This document shows positions 33,802 through 42,723 of a stretch of DNA of 64,000 nucleotides, piece by piece. Source of the DNA: CALJUZ01 sp003387805 (GTDB taxonomy: Bacteria; Bacillota; Limnochordia; Limnochordales; ZCTH02-B6); contig CALJUZ010000064.1 of NCBI GenBank assembly GCA_937975235.1, positions 39,418 through 103,417 of the forward strand. Reading direction: 5' to 3'. Below the pieces are notes generated by a model. That model searched no databases and was not told where the DNA came from. It saw only the letters and a program-made list of their open reading frames with translations. The stretch's first letter is position 1. Each line of letters starts with the position of its first letter. A program made the position numbers and the translations under genes.

Positions 33802-35067
33802 TCACTTCTCGCCTCTCTTCTCCTGCAAAACGTGTACCGCTTCGTCCACGCCCACCGTTCGCTCGTCGCCCGACTCCATGTCGCGCAGCTGCACCGTGCC
33901 GGCCTTGGCCTCGTCGTCGCCGATGATAAGCACGGTCTTGGCGCCCAGCCGGTTGGCCTGCCGCATCTGCGCCTTCAGGCTGCGGCCCATGTAGTCCAGC
34001 TCCGCCCGCAGCCCGGCCCGGCGCAGCCTCTCCGCCAGCACGACGCCGACGCGCCGGCCCGCGTCGCCCAGGGTGGCTACGTACGCGTCCAGCGCGGCCG
34101 CCTCGCCCCGCAGCGTTCCCTCGGCGGCCAGCAGGATGCGCTCCATCCCCGCGGCGAAGCCCACCGCCGGCGTGGGCGGCCCGCCCAGCGTCTCCACCAG
34201 GCCGTCGTAGCGGCCGCCGCCGCCCAGAGCGTCCTGCGCGCCCAGCACGGGCGACAAAAATTCGAACACGGTCTTGGTATAGTAGTCCAGCCCCCGGACC
34301 AGCCGGGGGTTGATGACGTATTCGATGCCCAGCTCGTCCAGGTAGCGCCGCACCGTCGCGAAGTGGTCCGCGCACTCCTCGCACAAAGAATCCAGGATTG
34401 AGGGCGCGTCCTGCGTCGCGGCCCGGCACGACTCCCGCTTGCAGTCCAAGACCCGCAGCGTGTTGCGCTCGAAGCGGTCCTGGCAGCTCTTGCACAACGA
34501 GTCGCGCACCGGTTCCAGCGCCTCCCGCAGTTTCCGCACGTACGCGGGCCGGCACTGGGGGCAGCCGATGCTGTTCAGGTGCAGCTCGTAGTCGGCCAGC
34601 CCGATGCGCCGAAACAGCGACGCGGCCATGGCGATAATCTCCGCGTCGGCCGCCGGATCCATGGTGCCGATGCACTCGGCGCCCAGCTGGTGGAACTGCC
34701 GGGCCCGGCCGGCCTGGGGCCGCTCGTAGCGGAACATGGGGCCCGCGTACCACAGCTTGACGGGCTGGGGCTCCGTGTCCAGCCGCCGTTCCAAGTATGC
34801 CCGGACCGCGCCCGCGGTGCCTTCGGGCCGCAGCGTCAGGCTGCGCTCGCCGCGGTCCTCGAAGGTGTACATCTCCTTCTCCACCACGTCGGTGTCTTCG
34901 CCGATGCCGCGGGCGAACAGCTCCGTGTGCTCGAAGATGGGCGTCCGGATTTCCCCGTAGCCGTAACGGGCGAACACGTCCCGCATCGCGTTTTCCAAGG
35001 CCTGCCAGCGGCGGGCGTCGTCCGGCAAAATGTCGGCCGTGCCCCGCGGCGCGGCTATCCGTGCCAC
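33802..35067 (-). CDS. hisS: Histidyl-tRNA synthetase
   Basis: 421 aa. Class II motifs: APRGTADILPDDARRW at the N-terminus, TLRPEGTAGAVRAYLE, MFRYERPQAGRARQFHQLGAE (motif 2) and GGGGRYDGL with the HisA region, then the C-terminal anticodon domain. The GTG at 35065-35067 is favoured, eight bases after GAGG; a GTG nine bases earlier is in frame. hisS-aspS is the usual Firmicute pair. A perfect hairpin lies just upstream. Confidence 0.97.
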   Translation of the reverse strand: MARIAAPRGTADILPDDARRWQALENAMRDVFARYGYGEIRTPIFEHTELFARGIGEDTDVVEKEMYTFEDRGERSLTLRPEGTAGAVRAYLERRLDTEPQPVKLWYAGPMFRYERPQAGRARQFHQLGAECIGTMDPAADAEIIAMAASLFRRIGLADYELHLNSIGCPQCRPAYVRKLREALEPVRDSLCKSCQDRFERNTLRVLDCKRESCRAATQDAPSILDSLCEECADHFATVRRYLDELGIEYVINPRLVRGLDYYTKTVFEFLSPVLGAQDALGGGGRYDGLVETLGGPPTPAVGFAAGMERILLAAEGTLRGEAAALDAYVATLGDAGRRVGVVLAERLRRAGLRAELDYMGRSLKAQMRQANRLGAKTVLIIGDDEAKAGTVQLRDMESGDERTVGVDEAVHVLQEKRGEK

Positions 35068-35092
35068 ATCGACCACCTCGCTGGGATATAAC

Positions 35093-35118
35093 TAGGCGGA
35101 ATCCCCGCGGATTCCGCC
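35093..35118 (-). other. Perfect 11-bp hairpin in the hisS leader
   Basis: AGGCGGAATCC paired with GGATTCCGCCT around a four-base loop. No T tract follows on the minus strand, so an ordinary terminator is unlikely. It lies between the SurA-N/TPR gene and hisS and could be an mRNA-stabilising or attenuating structure; no T-box motif accompanies it. Confidence 0.55.
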
Positions 35119-35196
35119 TTCTCCTTCAATCCACGTCATCGGGCTGACCGCGCCGCGGCGCCGGAGCGCCTCCGCCCGGCGCCGGCCGGGCCGGCG

Positions 35197-36318
35197 TCAG
35201 TTGGACTGATCTTCCGTTTCCTCGGCTTCGCCGTCGGCCTCCGCGGCCTCGGCGCCGGCGCCTTCGCCGGTCTCTTCTTCGGAAGGCGCGACGGGCATGA
35301 ACGCCTGCTGGATTTCCGCGAGCCGGTCCATGGCCCGCTGGGCGTCCTCCTCCAGCCCCATGCTGGTGAACAGCTGCGCCAGGGAGAACTGCAGCTCGGC
35401 GTCCCACGGCAGCAGCTCGCCCGCCTCCCGGAGCGTGGCGGCCGCGTCCTCGTCCCGGCCCGCGTCCAGATAGGCCAGGGCCAGGCGGATGCGCAAGTCG
35501 CCGTCCATGTCGTAGGACTGCACGGCCCGCTCGTACTCGGCGATGGCGTCGTCCAGGCGCCCCATCTGCTCGTACACGGCGCCCAGCGACACGTGGAGGT
35601 AGCCGTTGAGCGGGTCGTCCACCATGGCCTGGCGATACGCCTCCACGGCCTCCTCCAGCCGGCCCTCCCGCATCAGGTGATGGGCCCGCAGCTGCGCATC
35701 GTAAATCACGATGTCCGCCTCGTCCCACAGCCGCCGCAGCCAGGTCTGGACTTCCCGGTCCTCCGCGGCCTGGCGCAGCGCGGCCACGGACTGCTCGTCC
35801 AGATCCTCGTACTCCGACTCGTCAAACTCCGCCGACGCCCGCACCTGCTCCTCCAGCTTTCGCACCTGCAGATCCTCGCGAATGAGCTCGCGCAGGCGCC
35901 GTTCGGTCAGGCCGCTCTGCCGCAGGGCGTCCCGGAAGGACGCCTCGTCGGCGAAGGCGGCCTTCAGGTCCGCGAGGGCCTCGTCCACCTCCGCGTCCGC
36001 CACCGGCAGGTTGGCCGCGGCCGCGGCGGCGTACACCAGCTCGGTGTCAATTAAACCGCGCAGCGACAAGTACATCAGTTCCTCGGCGGCCGTGCCCTGA
36101 GGGGGCCCGAACAGCTGCCGGTACACCTGGACGTTGTTCAGATAAGAACGCTGAAACTGCGAGTAGTAAATATCCCGGCCGTTGACGACGGCGACGACGG
36201 CTTCGGCGGTCTGCTGACCGACGCTGCCCACGCCCAAGTAGACGCTGCCGGCGATGAAGGCGATGACGACGACGATGATAATCCAGCGCATCTGCTTGCG
36301 CAAGTTTGCAAAAAACAT
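35197..36318 (-). CDS. Membrane-anchored SurA-N / TPR repeat protein
   Basis: 373 aa. A membrane helix at about 12-31 precedes a SurA/PrsA-like N-terminal chaperone domain (AVVAVVNGRDIYYSQFQ to about 160). No parvulin rotamase domain follows; instead residues 200-330 form tetratricopeptide repeats, e.g. AYRQAMVDDPLNGYLHVSLG and AIAEYERAVQSYDMDGDLR. The tail is acidic. A role in extracytoplasmic protein folding or complex assembly is inference. It has its own consensus promoter inside dtd. Confidence 0.8.
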   Translation of the reverse strand: MFFANLRKQMRWIIIVVVIAFIAGSVYLGVGSVGQQTAEAVVAVVNGRDIYYSQFQRSYLNNVQVYRQLFGPPQGTAAEELMYLSLRGLIDTELVYAAAAAANLPVADAEVDEALADLKAAFADEASFRDALRQSGLTERRLRELIREDLQVRKLEEQVRASAEFDESEYEDLDEQSVAALRQAAEDREVQTWLRRLWDEADIVIYDAQLRAHHLMREGRLEEAVEAYRQAMVDDPLNGYLHVSLGAVYEQMGRLDDAIAEYERAVQSYDMDGDLRIRLALAYLDAGRDEDAAATLREAGELLPWDAELQFSLAQLFTSMGLEEDAQRAMDRLAEIQQAFMPVAPSEEETGEGAGAEAAEADGEAEETEDQSN

Positions 36319-36381
36319 GGGCGCACACGCCCTCCTCAACCGGGTTTTTCACACCGCCGCGCAGAACGCGATTGCTCCAAA

Positions 36382-36410
36382 ATTGTACTTCACTCAAGAA
36401 TCGGTGTCAA
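36382..36410 (-). promoter_or_regulatory. Sigma-A promoter for the SurA-N/TPR-hisS-aspS unit
   Basis: Consensus TTGACA -35 (36405-36410), 17-base spacer, TACAAT -10 (36382-36387). The -35 is inside the last codons of dtd. This is the best sigma-A promoter match in the window, and the next terminator downstream is the 6S one. Confidence 0.85.
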
Positions 36411-36837
36411 ACAAGAGCGTGACGGGGCCGTCGTTGACGAGACGCACCTGCATGCGGGCGCCGAACCGCCCGCCCTGCACGGCGAACCCCCGCCCGCGCA
36501 GATGCTCCATGACCCGCATGTACAGCCGCTCCGCCCGCTCCGGCGGCGCCGCGCCGGTGAAGCTGGGCCGCCGCCCTTTGCGCACGTCCCCGTACAGCGT
36601 AAATTGGGAAACGATGAGAAATTCGCCGCCCACCTCGGCCACGGACAAGTTCATCTTGCCGGCCCCGTCGTCGAACACCCGCAGGCCGGCCAGCTTCTCC
36701 GCCATCAGCGCCGCGTCGTCCTCGCCGTCGCCGAGCCCGACGCCGAGGAGCACCAAAAGCCCGCGGCCGATGGACGCGATCTCCTGCCCGTCCACCGTGA
36801 CGCCGGCCGACGCCACCCGTTGAATGACCGCTCGCAA
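36394..36837 (-). CDS. dtd: D-aminoacyl-tRNA deacylase
   Basis: Removes D-amino acids wrongly attached to tRNA. 147 aa, full length. MRAVIQRVASAGVTVDG, SQFTLYGDVRKGRRPSF with the catalytic region, and VRLVNDGPVTLLFDTDS are the family signatures; the usual Asn-Xaa-Gly-Pro is Asn-Asp-Gly-Pro, as in most members. It follows relA by 60 bases, a conserved pairing. Confidence 0.96.
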   Translation of the reverse strand: MRAVIQRVASAGVTVDGQEIASIGRGLLVLLGVGLGDGEDDAALMAEKLAGLRVFDDGAGKMNLSVAEVGGEFLIVSQFTLYGDVRKGRRPSFTGAAPPERAERLYMRVMEHLRGRGFAVQGGRFGARMQVRLVNDGPVTLLFDTDS

Positions 36838-36897
36838 CGAACCGCTTCCCCCATCGTCCAGGCGGCACCGCGCCGGACCGCGCCGCCCGGCGCCCCG

Positions 36898-39066
36898 TCA
36901 GCTGGGCCGCGCCCGGTACACGTGCAGCACGCCCTCGACTTGCTTGATGCGGTTGATGACGTGCTGCATATGCTCCACGTCGTGAATGTCCACCGTCAGA
37001 TTGATCGTCGCGTTTTTCTGCCGGTCGGTGCGGGCGTTGATCGCGCCCACGTTGGTTTTGCCGTCGGTGATGGACTCCATGATGTTGGCCAGCAGGTTGA
37101 CCCGGTCCACCGCCTCCACCAGGATCTCCACGGGATACGTGCCCGACGCGTCCTGCTGCCAGCGCACCTCCAGCCACCGCCCCTCGCCGTCCAAAGCCAG
37201 CAGGTTCGGGCAGTCCCGTCGGTGCACCGACACGCCCCGGCCCCGGGTGATGTAGCCGACGATCTCGTCGCCCGGCACGGGGTTGCAGCAGCGGGAAAAC
37301 CGGATGAGCACGTTGTCCACGCCTTCGACGACGACGCCGTGCCGCACCGTCTGCCGCGCCGGGCGCGCAGCGCCGTTTTTGCGCTGCCGCTCCCGCAGCT
37401 CCCGGCGCAGCGCCTCCAGCTGCTGCCGGCCCAGGAGCCGGGACAGCACTTGCGACACCGTCAGCTTGCCGAAGCCCACGCCCGCGTACACGTCGTCCAC
37501 GTCCGCGAGGCCGTAGCGCTTGGCCACCTCGTGCATGCGCTCCGAGCGGAACACGTCGGCCGGATCCAGGCCCAGCCGCTTGGCCTCCCGCTCCAGCGCC
37601 TCCTTGCCCCGGGCCAGGCTTTCCTCCCGGTGCATTTCCTTGAAGTAGCCGCGAATTTTGCTGCGCGCCTTGGACGTCTTGACGATGTTGAGCCAGTCCT
37701 GCGACGGCCGGGCGTTTTTCGACGTCAAAATCTCGACGAACTCGCCGTTTTGCAGCCGGTAGTCCAGAGGCACCATGCGGCCGTTGACCCTTGCGCCCAC
37801 GCAGTGCATGCCGATGTCGGTGTGCACCGCGAACGCGAAGTCGATGGGTGTCGCCCCCGCGGGCAGGCTCTTGACGTCGCCGCGCGGCGTGAAGACGAAC
37901 ACTTCGTCTTCGAACAGGTCGATCTTCAGCGTCTCCATGAACTCCTGCGGGTCTTTCATCTCCCGCAGCCATTCCATCACCTGGCGCAGCCAGGCCACCT
38001 TCTCCTCGAACTCCGTGCTGCTGCGGCCTTCCTTGTACAGCCAGTGGGCGGCAATGCCCATTTCGGCGATGCGGTGCATCTCGTGGGTGCGAATCTGGAT
38101 CTCCAAAGGCTCGCCGCTGGGGCCGACCACCGTCGTGTGCAGCGACTGGTACATGTTGGACTTGGGCATGGCGATGTAGTCCTTGAACCGGCCCGGGATG
38201 GGCTTCCACAGGGTGTGCACCAGCCCCAGCACGCCGTAGCAGTCTTTCACCGAGTCGACGATGACCCGCACCGCCAGCAGATCGTAGATCTTGCTCAAGT
38301 CCGTGCCCTGGCGCTGCAGCTTTTGCCAGATGCTGTACAGGTGCTTGGGCCGGCCCTGGAGCGTGCCCTTGATGCCCAGCTCCTGCAGCCGCTCCTCCAG
38401 CATCGCGATGACTTTCTCGATTTCGCTTTCCCGCTCTTCGCGGCGCCGGGCGATCTGCCGCACCAGCTCCGCGTGCTCCTCGGGGTGCAGCGCGCGGAAC
38501 GCGAGGTCCTCCATCTCCCACTTCAGCGACCACATGCCCAGGCGGTGGGCCAGCGGCGCGTAAATTTCCAGCGTTTCCGTCGCGATGCGGCGCTGGCGCT
38601 CCACGGACAAGTGCCGCAGCGTGCGCATGTTGTGCAGGCGGTCCGCGAGCTTGATGACGATGACGCGCAAGTCCTCCGCCATGGCCAGGAACATTTTTCG
38701 CAGCGAGCGGGCCTGCTGTTCCTCCCGCGTCTTGAAGGAGATCTTTTTCAGCTTGGTGACGCCCTCGACCAGGCGCGCCACCACTTCGCCGAACTGTTCG
38801 GCCAGCGCCTCGCGCGTGACGTCCGTGTCCTCCAGCACGTCGTGGAGAAGGCCCGCGACGATGGTGTCGGTGTCCATCTGCAGCTCGGCCAGAATGCGCG
38901 CGACTTCATACGGGTGCTGGAAGTACTCCTCGCCCGAGTCCCGATACTGGCCCGCGTGGGCCTCGCGCGCCACCGCGATGGCCCTCTGGATCCGCTCCAG
39001 GTCCGCATCGGGATAGTATGACAAAATCGTTTGTGTCAGCGCGTCGTGCTGCATGTTCACCGACAC
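36898..39066 (-). CDS. relA: RelA/SpoT homologue, bifunctional (p)ppGpp enzyme
   Basis: 722 aa long RSH. The HD hydrolase domain has LLHDVLEDT (H75, D76) and IKLADRLHNMRTL; the synthetase domain has RVIVDSVKDCYGVLGLVH and PIPGRFKDYIAMPKSN; then TGS (VFVFTPRGDVKSLPAGATP), a Cys-containing zinc-finger region (SRCCNPVPGDEIVGY) and a C-terminal ACT domain. Hydrolase residues look intact, so both making and degrading ppGpp is expected. The GTG at 39064-39066 has GGGAG seven bases upstream. apt precedes it by 12 bases. Confidence 0.97.
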   Translation of the reverse strand: MSVNMQHDALTQTILSYYPDADLERIQRAIAVAREAHAGQYRDSGEEYFQHPYEVARILAELQMDTDTIVAGLLHDVLEDTDVTREALAEQFGEVVARLVEGVTKLKKISFKTREEQQARSLRKMFLAMAEDLRVIVIKLADRLHNMRTLRHLSVERQRRIATETLEIYAPLAHRLGMWSLKWEMEDLAFRALHPEEHAELVRQIARRREERESEIEKVIAMLEERLQELGIKGTLQGRPKHLYSIWQKLQRQGTDLSKIYDLLAVRVIVDSVKDCYGVLGLVHTLWKPIPGRFKDYIAMPKSNMYQSLHTTVVGPSGEPLEIQIRTHEMHRIAEMGIAAHWLYKEGRSSTEFEEKVAWLRQVMEWLREMKDPQEFMETLKIDLFEDEVFVFTPRGDVKSLPAGATPIDFAFAVHTDIGMHCVGARVNGRMVPLDYRLQNGEFVEILTSKNARPSQDWLNIVKTSKARSKIRGYFKEMHREESLARGKEALEREAKRLGLDPADVFRSERMHEVAKRYGLADVDDVYAGVGFGKLTVSQVLSRLLGRQQLEALRRELRERQRKNGAARPARQTVRHGVVVEGVDNVLIRFSRCCNPVPGDEIVGYITRGRGVSVHRRDCPNLLALDGEGRWLEVRWQQDASGTYPVEILVEAVDRVNLLANIMESITDGKTNVGAINARTDRQKNATINLTVDIHDVEHMQHVINRIKQVEGVLHVYRARPS

Positions 39067-39077
39067 CGTCGTGCTCC

Positions 39078-39596
39078 CTACTCGTCGTACTGAATCAGGG
39101 ACAGCACCTCGTAGTCCCCCAGGCGCGACCGTCCCCCCAAATAGTTGAGCTCAATCAAGAAGGCGAAGCCCACAATCTCGCCTTGCAGCCGCTCCACCAG
39201 CTGGGCCGCGGCGGCCATGGTGCCGCCGGTGGCCAGCAGGTCGTCCACGATCAGCACCTTCTGCCCCGGCTCGATGGCGTCCGTGTGGATCTCCAAAGAG
39301 TCGGTGCCGTACTCCAGCTCGTATTCGATGCTGATCTTATCCGCCGGCAGCTTGCCGGCCTTGCGCACGAGCACGAACCCGACGCCCAGCTCGTACGCCA
39401 AAGGCGCCCCCAGGAGAAAGCCCCGGGACTCCACCCCGACGATGACATCCGGCCGGCGGGGCCGGAAATGGCCGGCCATGGTCTGCACGACGTACCGCAG
39501 GGCGGCGCCGTTTCTCAATACCGTGGTAATGTCCTTAAAGCTAACCCCAGGCTTCGGAAAGTCCGGCACTTCCCGCACCAGTGCCCGCAAATCCAT
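39078..39596 (-). CDS. apt: Adenine phosphoribosyltransferase
   Basis: Salvages adenine to AMP. 172 aa. VPDFPKPGVSFKDITTVL at the N-terminus and the PRPP-binding KVLIVDDLLATGGTMAAA are diagnostic. The ATG has AGGAG eight bases upstream and lies inside the recJ coding frame, giving a 56-base overlap of recJ's C-terminus. recJ-apt-relA is a standard Firmicute order. Confidence 0.97.
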   Translation of the reverse strand: MDLRALVREVPDFPKPGVSFKDITTVLRNGAALRYVVQTMAGHFRPRRPDVIVGVESRGFLLGAPLAYELGVGFVLVRKAGKLPADKISIEYELEYGTDSLEIHTDAIEPGQKVLIVDDLLATGGTMAAAAQLVERLQGEIVGFAFLIELNYLGGRSRLGDYEVLSLIQYDE

Positions 39597-42162
39597 CCAT
39601 TGAGCTCCTCTCGGCGGCCAGCGCGATCAGATGAGCCGGAGACGCCTCCAGGGCGACCCGGCTGTACTCGCCAAACAGTTGTTTCGTCTTGACACCGTCA
39701 TTATACCGCAGGGACGATTCGACGTCCACACGGCCGGGGCTTCGGACCAGCTCGAAGCGGCCGTCCGCCAGGCGCCGGAGCAGCTGCAGCTCCTCGAACA
39801 CGTCCAGCGCGAACAGGACGCCGCCTTCGTCCACCAGGCCCGGCCACTGCGCGTCCATGCGGGCCGCCACGGCCCGGGGCCCAGGCAGCAGGCCGTCGCG
39901 GGCCGCCAGCCCGGCCAGCACCCGGTACACCGCCCGCAGCGCCTCCTTGCCGGGAAGCCGCCGCTCCAGATGGCGCCGGGCCCGGGCTACGGCGGCTTCG
40001 TCGTAGGCCAGGTGCACCGTCCATCCCGGCGCCGCGGCCGCGTTCATCAGCGCGGCCCACAGCGCCTCGGGCCGCGCCGGCAGGCCGAACACGATGAAGT
40101 GCCCCCGGTGAGGCCACGGGCTGTGGGGCGCCGGGGCCACGTCCCCCGGCAGCACCGCCCAGCGGTGCTCCAGCCGCCGGGGCACCGCTTCGGGCGCCGC
40201 CCCTTCTCCCAGCAGCGACACGGCCGCGGCCCGCACCAGGCTGCCCGCTGGCTCGCCCGCGCCCAGCGCGGCCACCACGCGCGCGCCGTCCGCGCTGAGG
40301 GTGGCCATGTACGCGACGCGGGCCAAGTCGTGGGCCGGCGCGCGGCCGCGGCGATCCACCACGGGCACGGACGCCCGGCGCCGCACCCGCGCCTTGGCCG
40401 CGGGCACCTGCTGGGGCACGGCCCCCAGGGCCGCTTCCATTTCCGCCTGGGCCAGAGGCGACTGCAGCGCCTTGAGCTGCATCTCCACCTGCGGCCGGCC
40501 TTGCCACTCGGACAGCCGGACGGTGAAGGCCACCCGCACTTCGCTGCCCGGCGGCGCCGACTCCAGCAGGGCGCCTCCGCCGAAGCCGATGGCCTCGTGG
40601 ACGGTATGGGCCTCGGGACAGCGCAGCGTCAGCTTGAGATGATCGCCGTCGCCGCCCACGGCCCGGGCGCCTACCACCAGAGCTTTCGGCACGGCCAAAA
40701 CCGGCGTCGGGTTGCCCGCGCCGAACGGGGCCAGCTGCTCCAGCTCCCGGGCCAGCTGCTCGGTGACGTCGCCCAGCGCCACTTCCAGATCAACCCTCGT
40801 TTCCGGAACCAAATCGGCCGGCCCCAGCACCGCGGCCGCCGCGGCGTTGAGCCGGCGGCGCAGCTCGGGCACCATGTCCCGGCGCACGGTGAGCCCCGCC
40901 GCCATCTGGTGTCCGCCGAACTTCTCCAGCACGTCCGCGCAGCCCCGCAAGTGCTCGAACAGGTCGAAGCGCTCGATGCTGCGGCCGGAGCCTTTGCCCA
41001 CATCGCCGTCGTAGCCGATGACAATCGCCGGCCTGGCGTACCGCTCCACCAGGCGCGAGGCGACGATGCCGATGACGCCGGGATGCCAGCCCTCCCCGTC
41101 CACCACCAGCACCCAGTGGGACAGCATGTCCTCCTGCTCGATGCGGGCCAGGGCCTCCTCCAGAATGTCGGCCTCCATCCTGCGCCGGGCCTCGTTCTCC
41201 GCGTCCAGCTCCTCGGCCAGGCGGCGCGCCTCGGCAGGATCATCCGTCAGAAGCAGGCGCACGCCGGCCGCGGCGTGGCTGACGCGCCCCGCCGCGTTGA
41301 GCCGGGGCCCGAGCACGAAACCGATGTGCCCCGCGCTCACCTGGCCGGGGCGCAGGCCTCCGACGTCCATCAGGGCCGCGACGCCCGGCAGGGGCGCCCG
41401 GTTCATGCGGTCGAGGCCCGCCCGCACCAGCACGCGGTTTTCGTCTACCAGCGGGCAAACGTCGGCCACGGTGCCCAACGCGGCCAGCTCCAGCGCGTAG
41501 TCCGGAGGCGGACCCGCGCCGAACTCTTGGTAGACGGCCTCCAGGAGTTTGTACGCGACGCCGACGCCGGCCAGCTCCCGGAACGGATAGCGGCTGTCGC
41601 GCCGCTTCGGATTGACCACCGCCGCCGCCGGCGGCAGCGTCTCGCCCGGCTCGTGGTGATCCGTGATGATGACGTCCATGCCCGCGGCCCGGGCCCGTTC
41701 CACCTCGGCATTGCCCTGAATGCCGCAGTCCACGGTGATGAGGAGCTGGACGCCGGCCCGGGCCAGCTCGTCCACCGCCGCCCCGTTGAGGCCGTACCCT
41801 TCGGCCACGCGCTCGGGAATGTACCAATCCGGCTTCAGGCCCAGCGCGGACAGCCCCCGCACCAACAGCGCCGTACTGGTCTGGCCGTCCACGTCGTAGT
41901 CCCCGTACACGGCCACTTTCTCGCCCCGCCGCACGGCCCGGGCCACGCGCGCGGCGGCCTTGTCCATGTCGGGCAAGAGCCGGGGGTCGTGCATCAGCTC
42001 CAACCCGCCCGTCAAAAACGCTTTGGCCGCCTCGGGCTCGGTGACGCCCCGGGCGGCCAGCAGCCGGGCGACGATCGGCGACACCCCCGCCAGCGCGGCG
42101 ATGCGCCGCACCTGCGCCTCGTCGGGCGCCGGAGTGAAAACCCATTTGCTGTGAAGCTTCAT
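39541..42162 (-). CDS. recJ: Single-stranded-DNA exonuclease RecJ
   Basis: 873 aa, long Firmicute type. 5'-3' ssDNA exonuclease in repair. The DHH domain has VAVYGDYDVDGQTSTALLV and VIITDHHEPG, the DHHA1 domain has RSIERFDLFEHL and KFGGHQMAAGL, then an OB-fold and a Bacillus-like C-terminal domain. The ATG at 42160-42162 starts WVFTPAP-type sequence with GGGAGG upstream. The frame stays open far upstream but that is GC-rich noise. Its last 56 bases overlap apt. Confidence 0.95.
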   Translation of the reverse strand: MKLHSKWVFTPAPDEAQVRRIAALAGVSPIVARLLAARGVTEPEAAKAFLTGGLELMHDPRLLPDMDKAAARVARAVRRGEKVAVYGDYDVDGQTSTALLVRGLSALGLKPDWYIPERVAEGYGLNGAAVDELARAGVQLLITVDCGIQGNAEVERARAAGMDVIITDHHEPGETLPPAAAVVNPKRRDSRYPFRELAGVGVAYKLLEAVYQEFGAGPPPDYALELAALGTVADVCPLVDENRVLVRAGLDRMNRAPLPGVAALMDVGGLRPGQVSAGHIGFVLGPRLNAAGRVSHAAAGVRLLLTDDPAEARRLAEELDAENEARRRMEADILEEALARIEQEDMLSHWVLVVDGEGWHPGVIGIVASRLVERYARPAIVIGYDGDVGKGSGRSIERFDLFEHLRGCADVLEKFGGHQMAAGLTVRRDMVPELRRRLNAAAAAVLGPADLVPETRVDLEVALGDVTEQLARELEQLAPFGAGNPTPVLAVPKALVVGARAVGGDGDHLKLTLRCPEAHTVHEAIGFGGGALLESAPPGSEVRVAFTVRLSEWQGRPQVEMQLKALQSPLAQAEMEAALGAVPQQVPAAKARVRRRASVPVVDRRGRAPAHDLARVAYMATLSADGARVVAALGAGEPAGSLVRAAAVSLLGEGAAPEAVPRRLEHRWAVLPGDVAPAPHSPWPHRGHFIVFGLPARPEALWAALMNAAAAPGWTVHLAYDEAAVARARRHLERRLPGKEALRAVYRVLAGLAARDGLLPGPRAVAARMDAQWPGLVDEGGVLFALDVFEELQLLRRLADGRFELVRSPGRVDVESSLRYNDGVKTKQLFGEYSRVALEASPAHLIALAAERSSMDGFAGTGAGSAGLSEAWG

Positions 42163-42215
42163 GCCGGTCCTCCCAGCAGAAAGACATACAAGAACCGATG
42201 AAAGACAAGGCGAGC

Positions 42216-42554
42216 CTAGACGTCCGCCGGCGGCTCCAGGGCGGCCTCGCCGCCTTCCTCGGCCTCGGAGCGCTGCAGCTCGTGGAGCTCCGCCTGAAGG
42301 CGCTCCACCTCCTGCTCCGCCTTCTGCAGGCGGTGCTGCAGCTGGCGGATGCGCAGGGAAGACTTGATCTGCTTGACCAGGCCCACCAGCCCCGCCGCGA
42401 CGGCGCCGGCCGCGGCCGCGGCCAGCACGACGAATACCAGCGACGTCTCGGACTGCCACCCGAACAAGCGGAACGAGATGGTCTCCGCGTTCTGCACCGC
42501 GAACACGGCGACGGCCAATGCAAACAACAGGGCGATGACCAGAAGCAGCTGCAC
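42216..42554 (-). CDS. LapA-domain (DUF1049) membrane protein
   Basis: 112 aa. Two membrane helices (about 2-19 and 38-60) around the NAETISFRLFGWQSETSLVF loop typical of LapA/YciM-neighbour proteins, then a coiled coil with heptad Leu/Gln/Glu and an acidic end. In Gram-negatives LapA is linked to LPS control; in this Gram-positive the role is unknown. GTG start. Confidence 0.88.
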   Translation of the reverse strand: MQLLLVIALLFALAVAVFAVQNAETISFRLFGWQSETSLVFVVLAAAAAGAVAAGLVGLVKQIKSSLRIRQLQHRLQKAEQEVERLQAELHELQRSEAEEGGEAALEPPADV

Positions 42555-42723
42555 GCGAGCAGTCCCCCTATAGCCCGCCGGGCCTTGCCCGTCCGGGCCG
42601 CCTTCGCGTTTCGTAAGATTTCTTCGCCCGGCCCGCCTTCCCTGCCCCGGCGCGACGGTCCGGCGGCCCGGCGCGGCCCGGAGGCCGCTGCGGGACGAGG
42701 CCGCGGGCCGCCCGGCCGGCCCG

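Noticed and set aside
42555..42723. Possible small gene or RNA between ubiB and lapA
   Set aside because: The 169 bases show only GC-rich short repeats, no start with a ribosome binding site and no convincing terminator or promoter.
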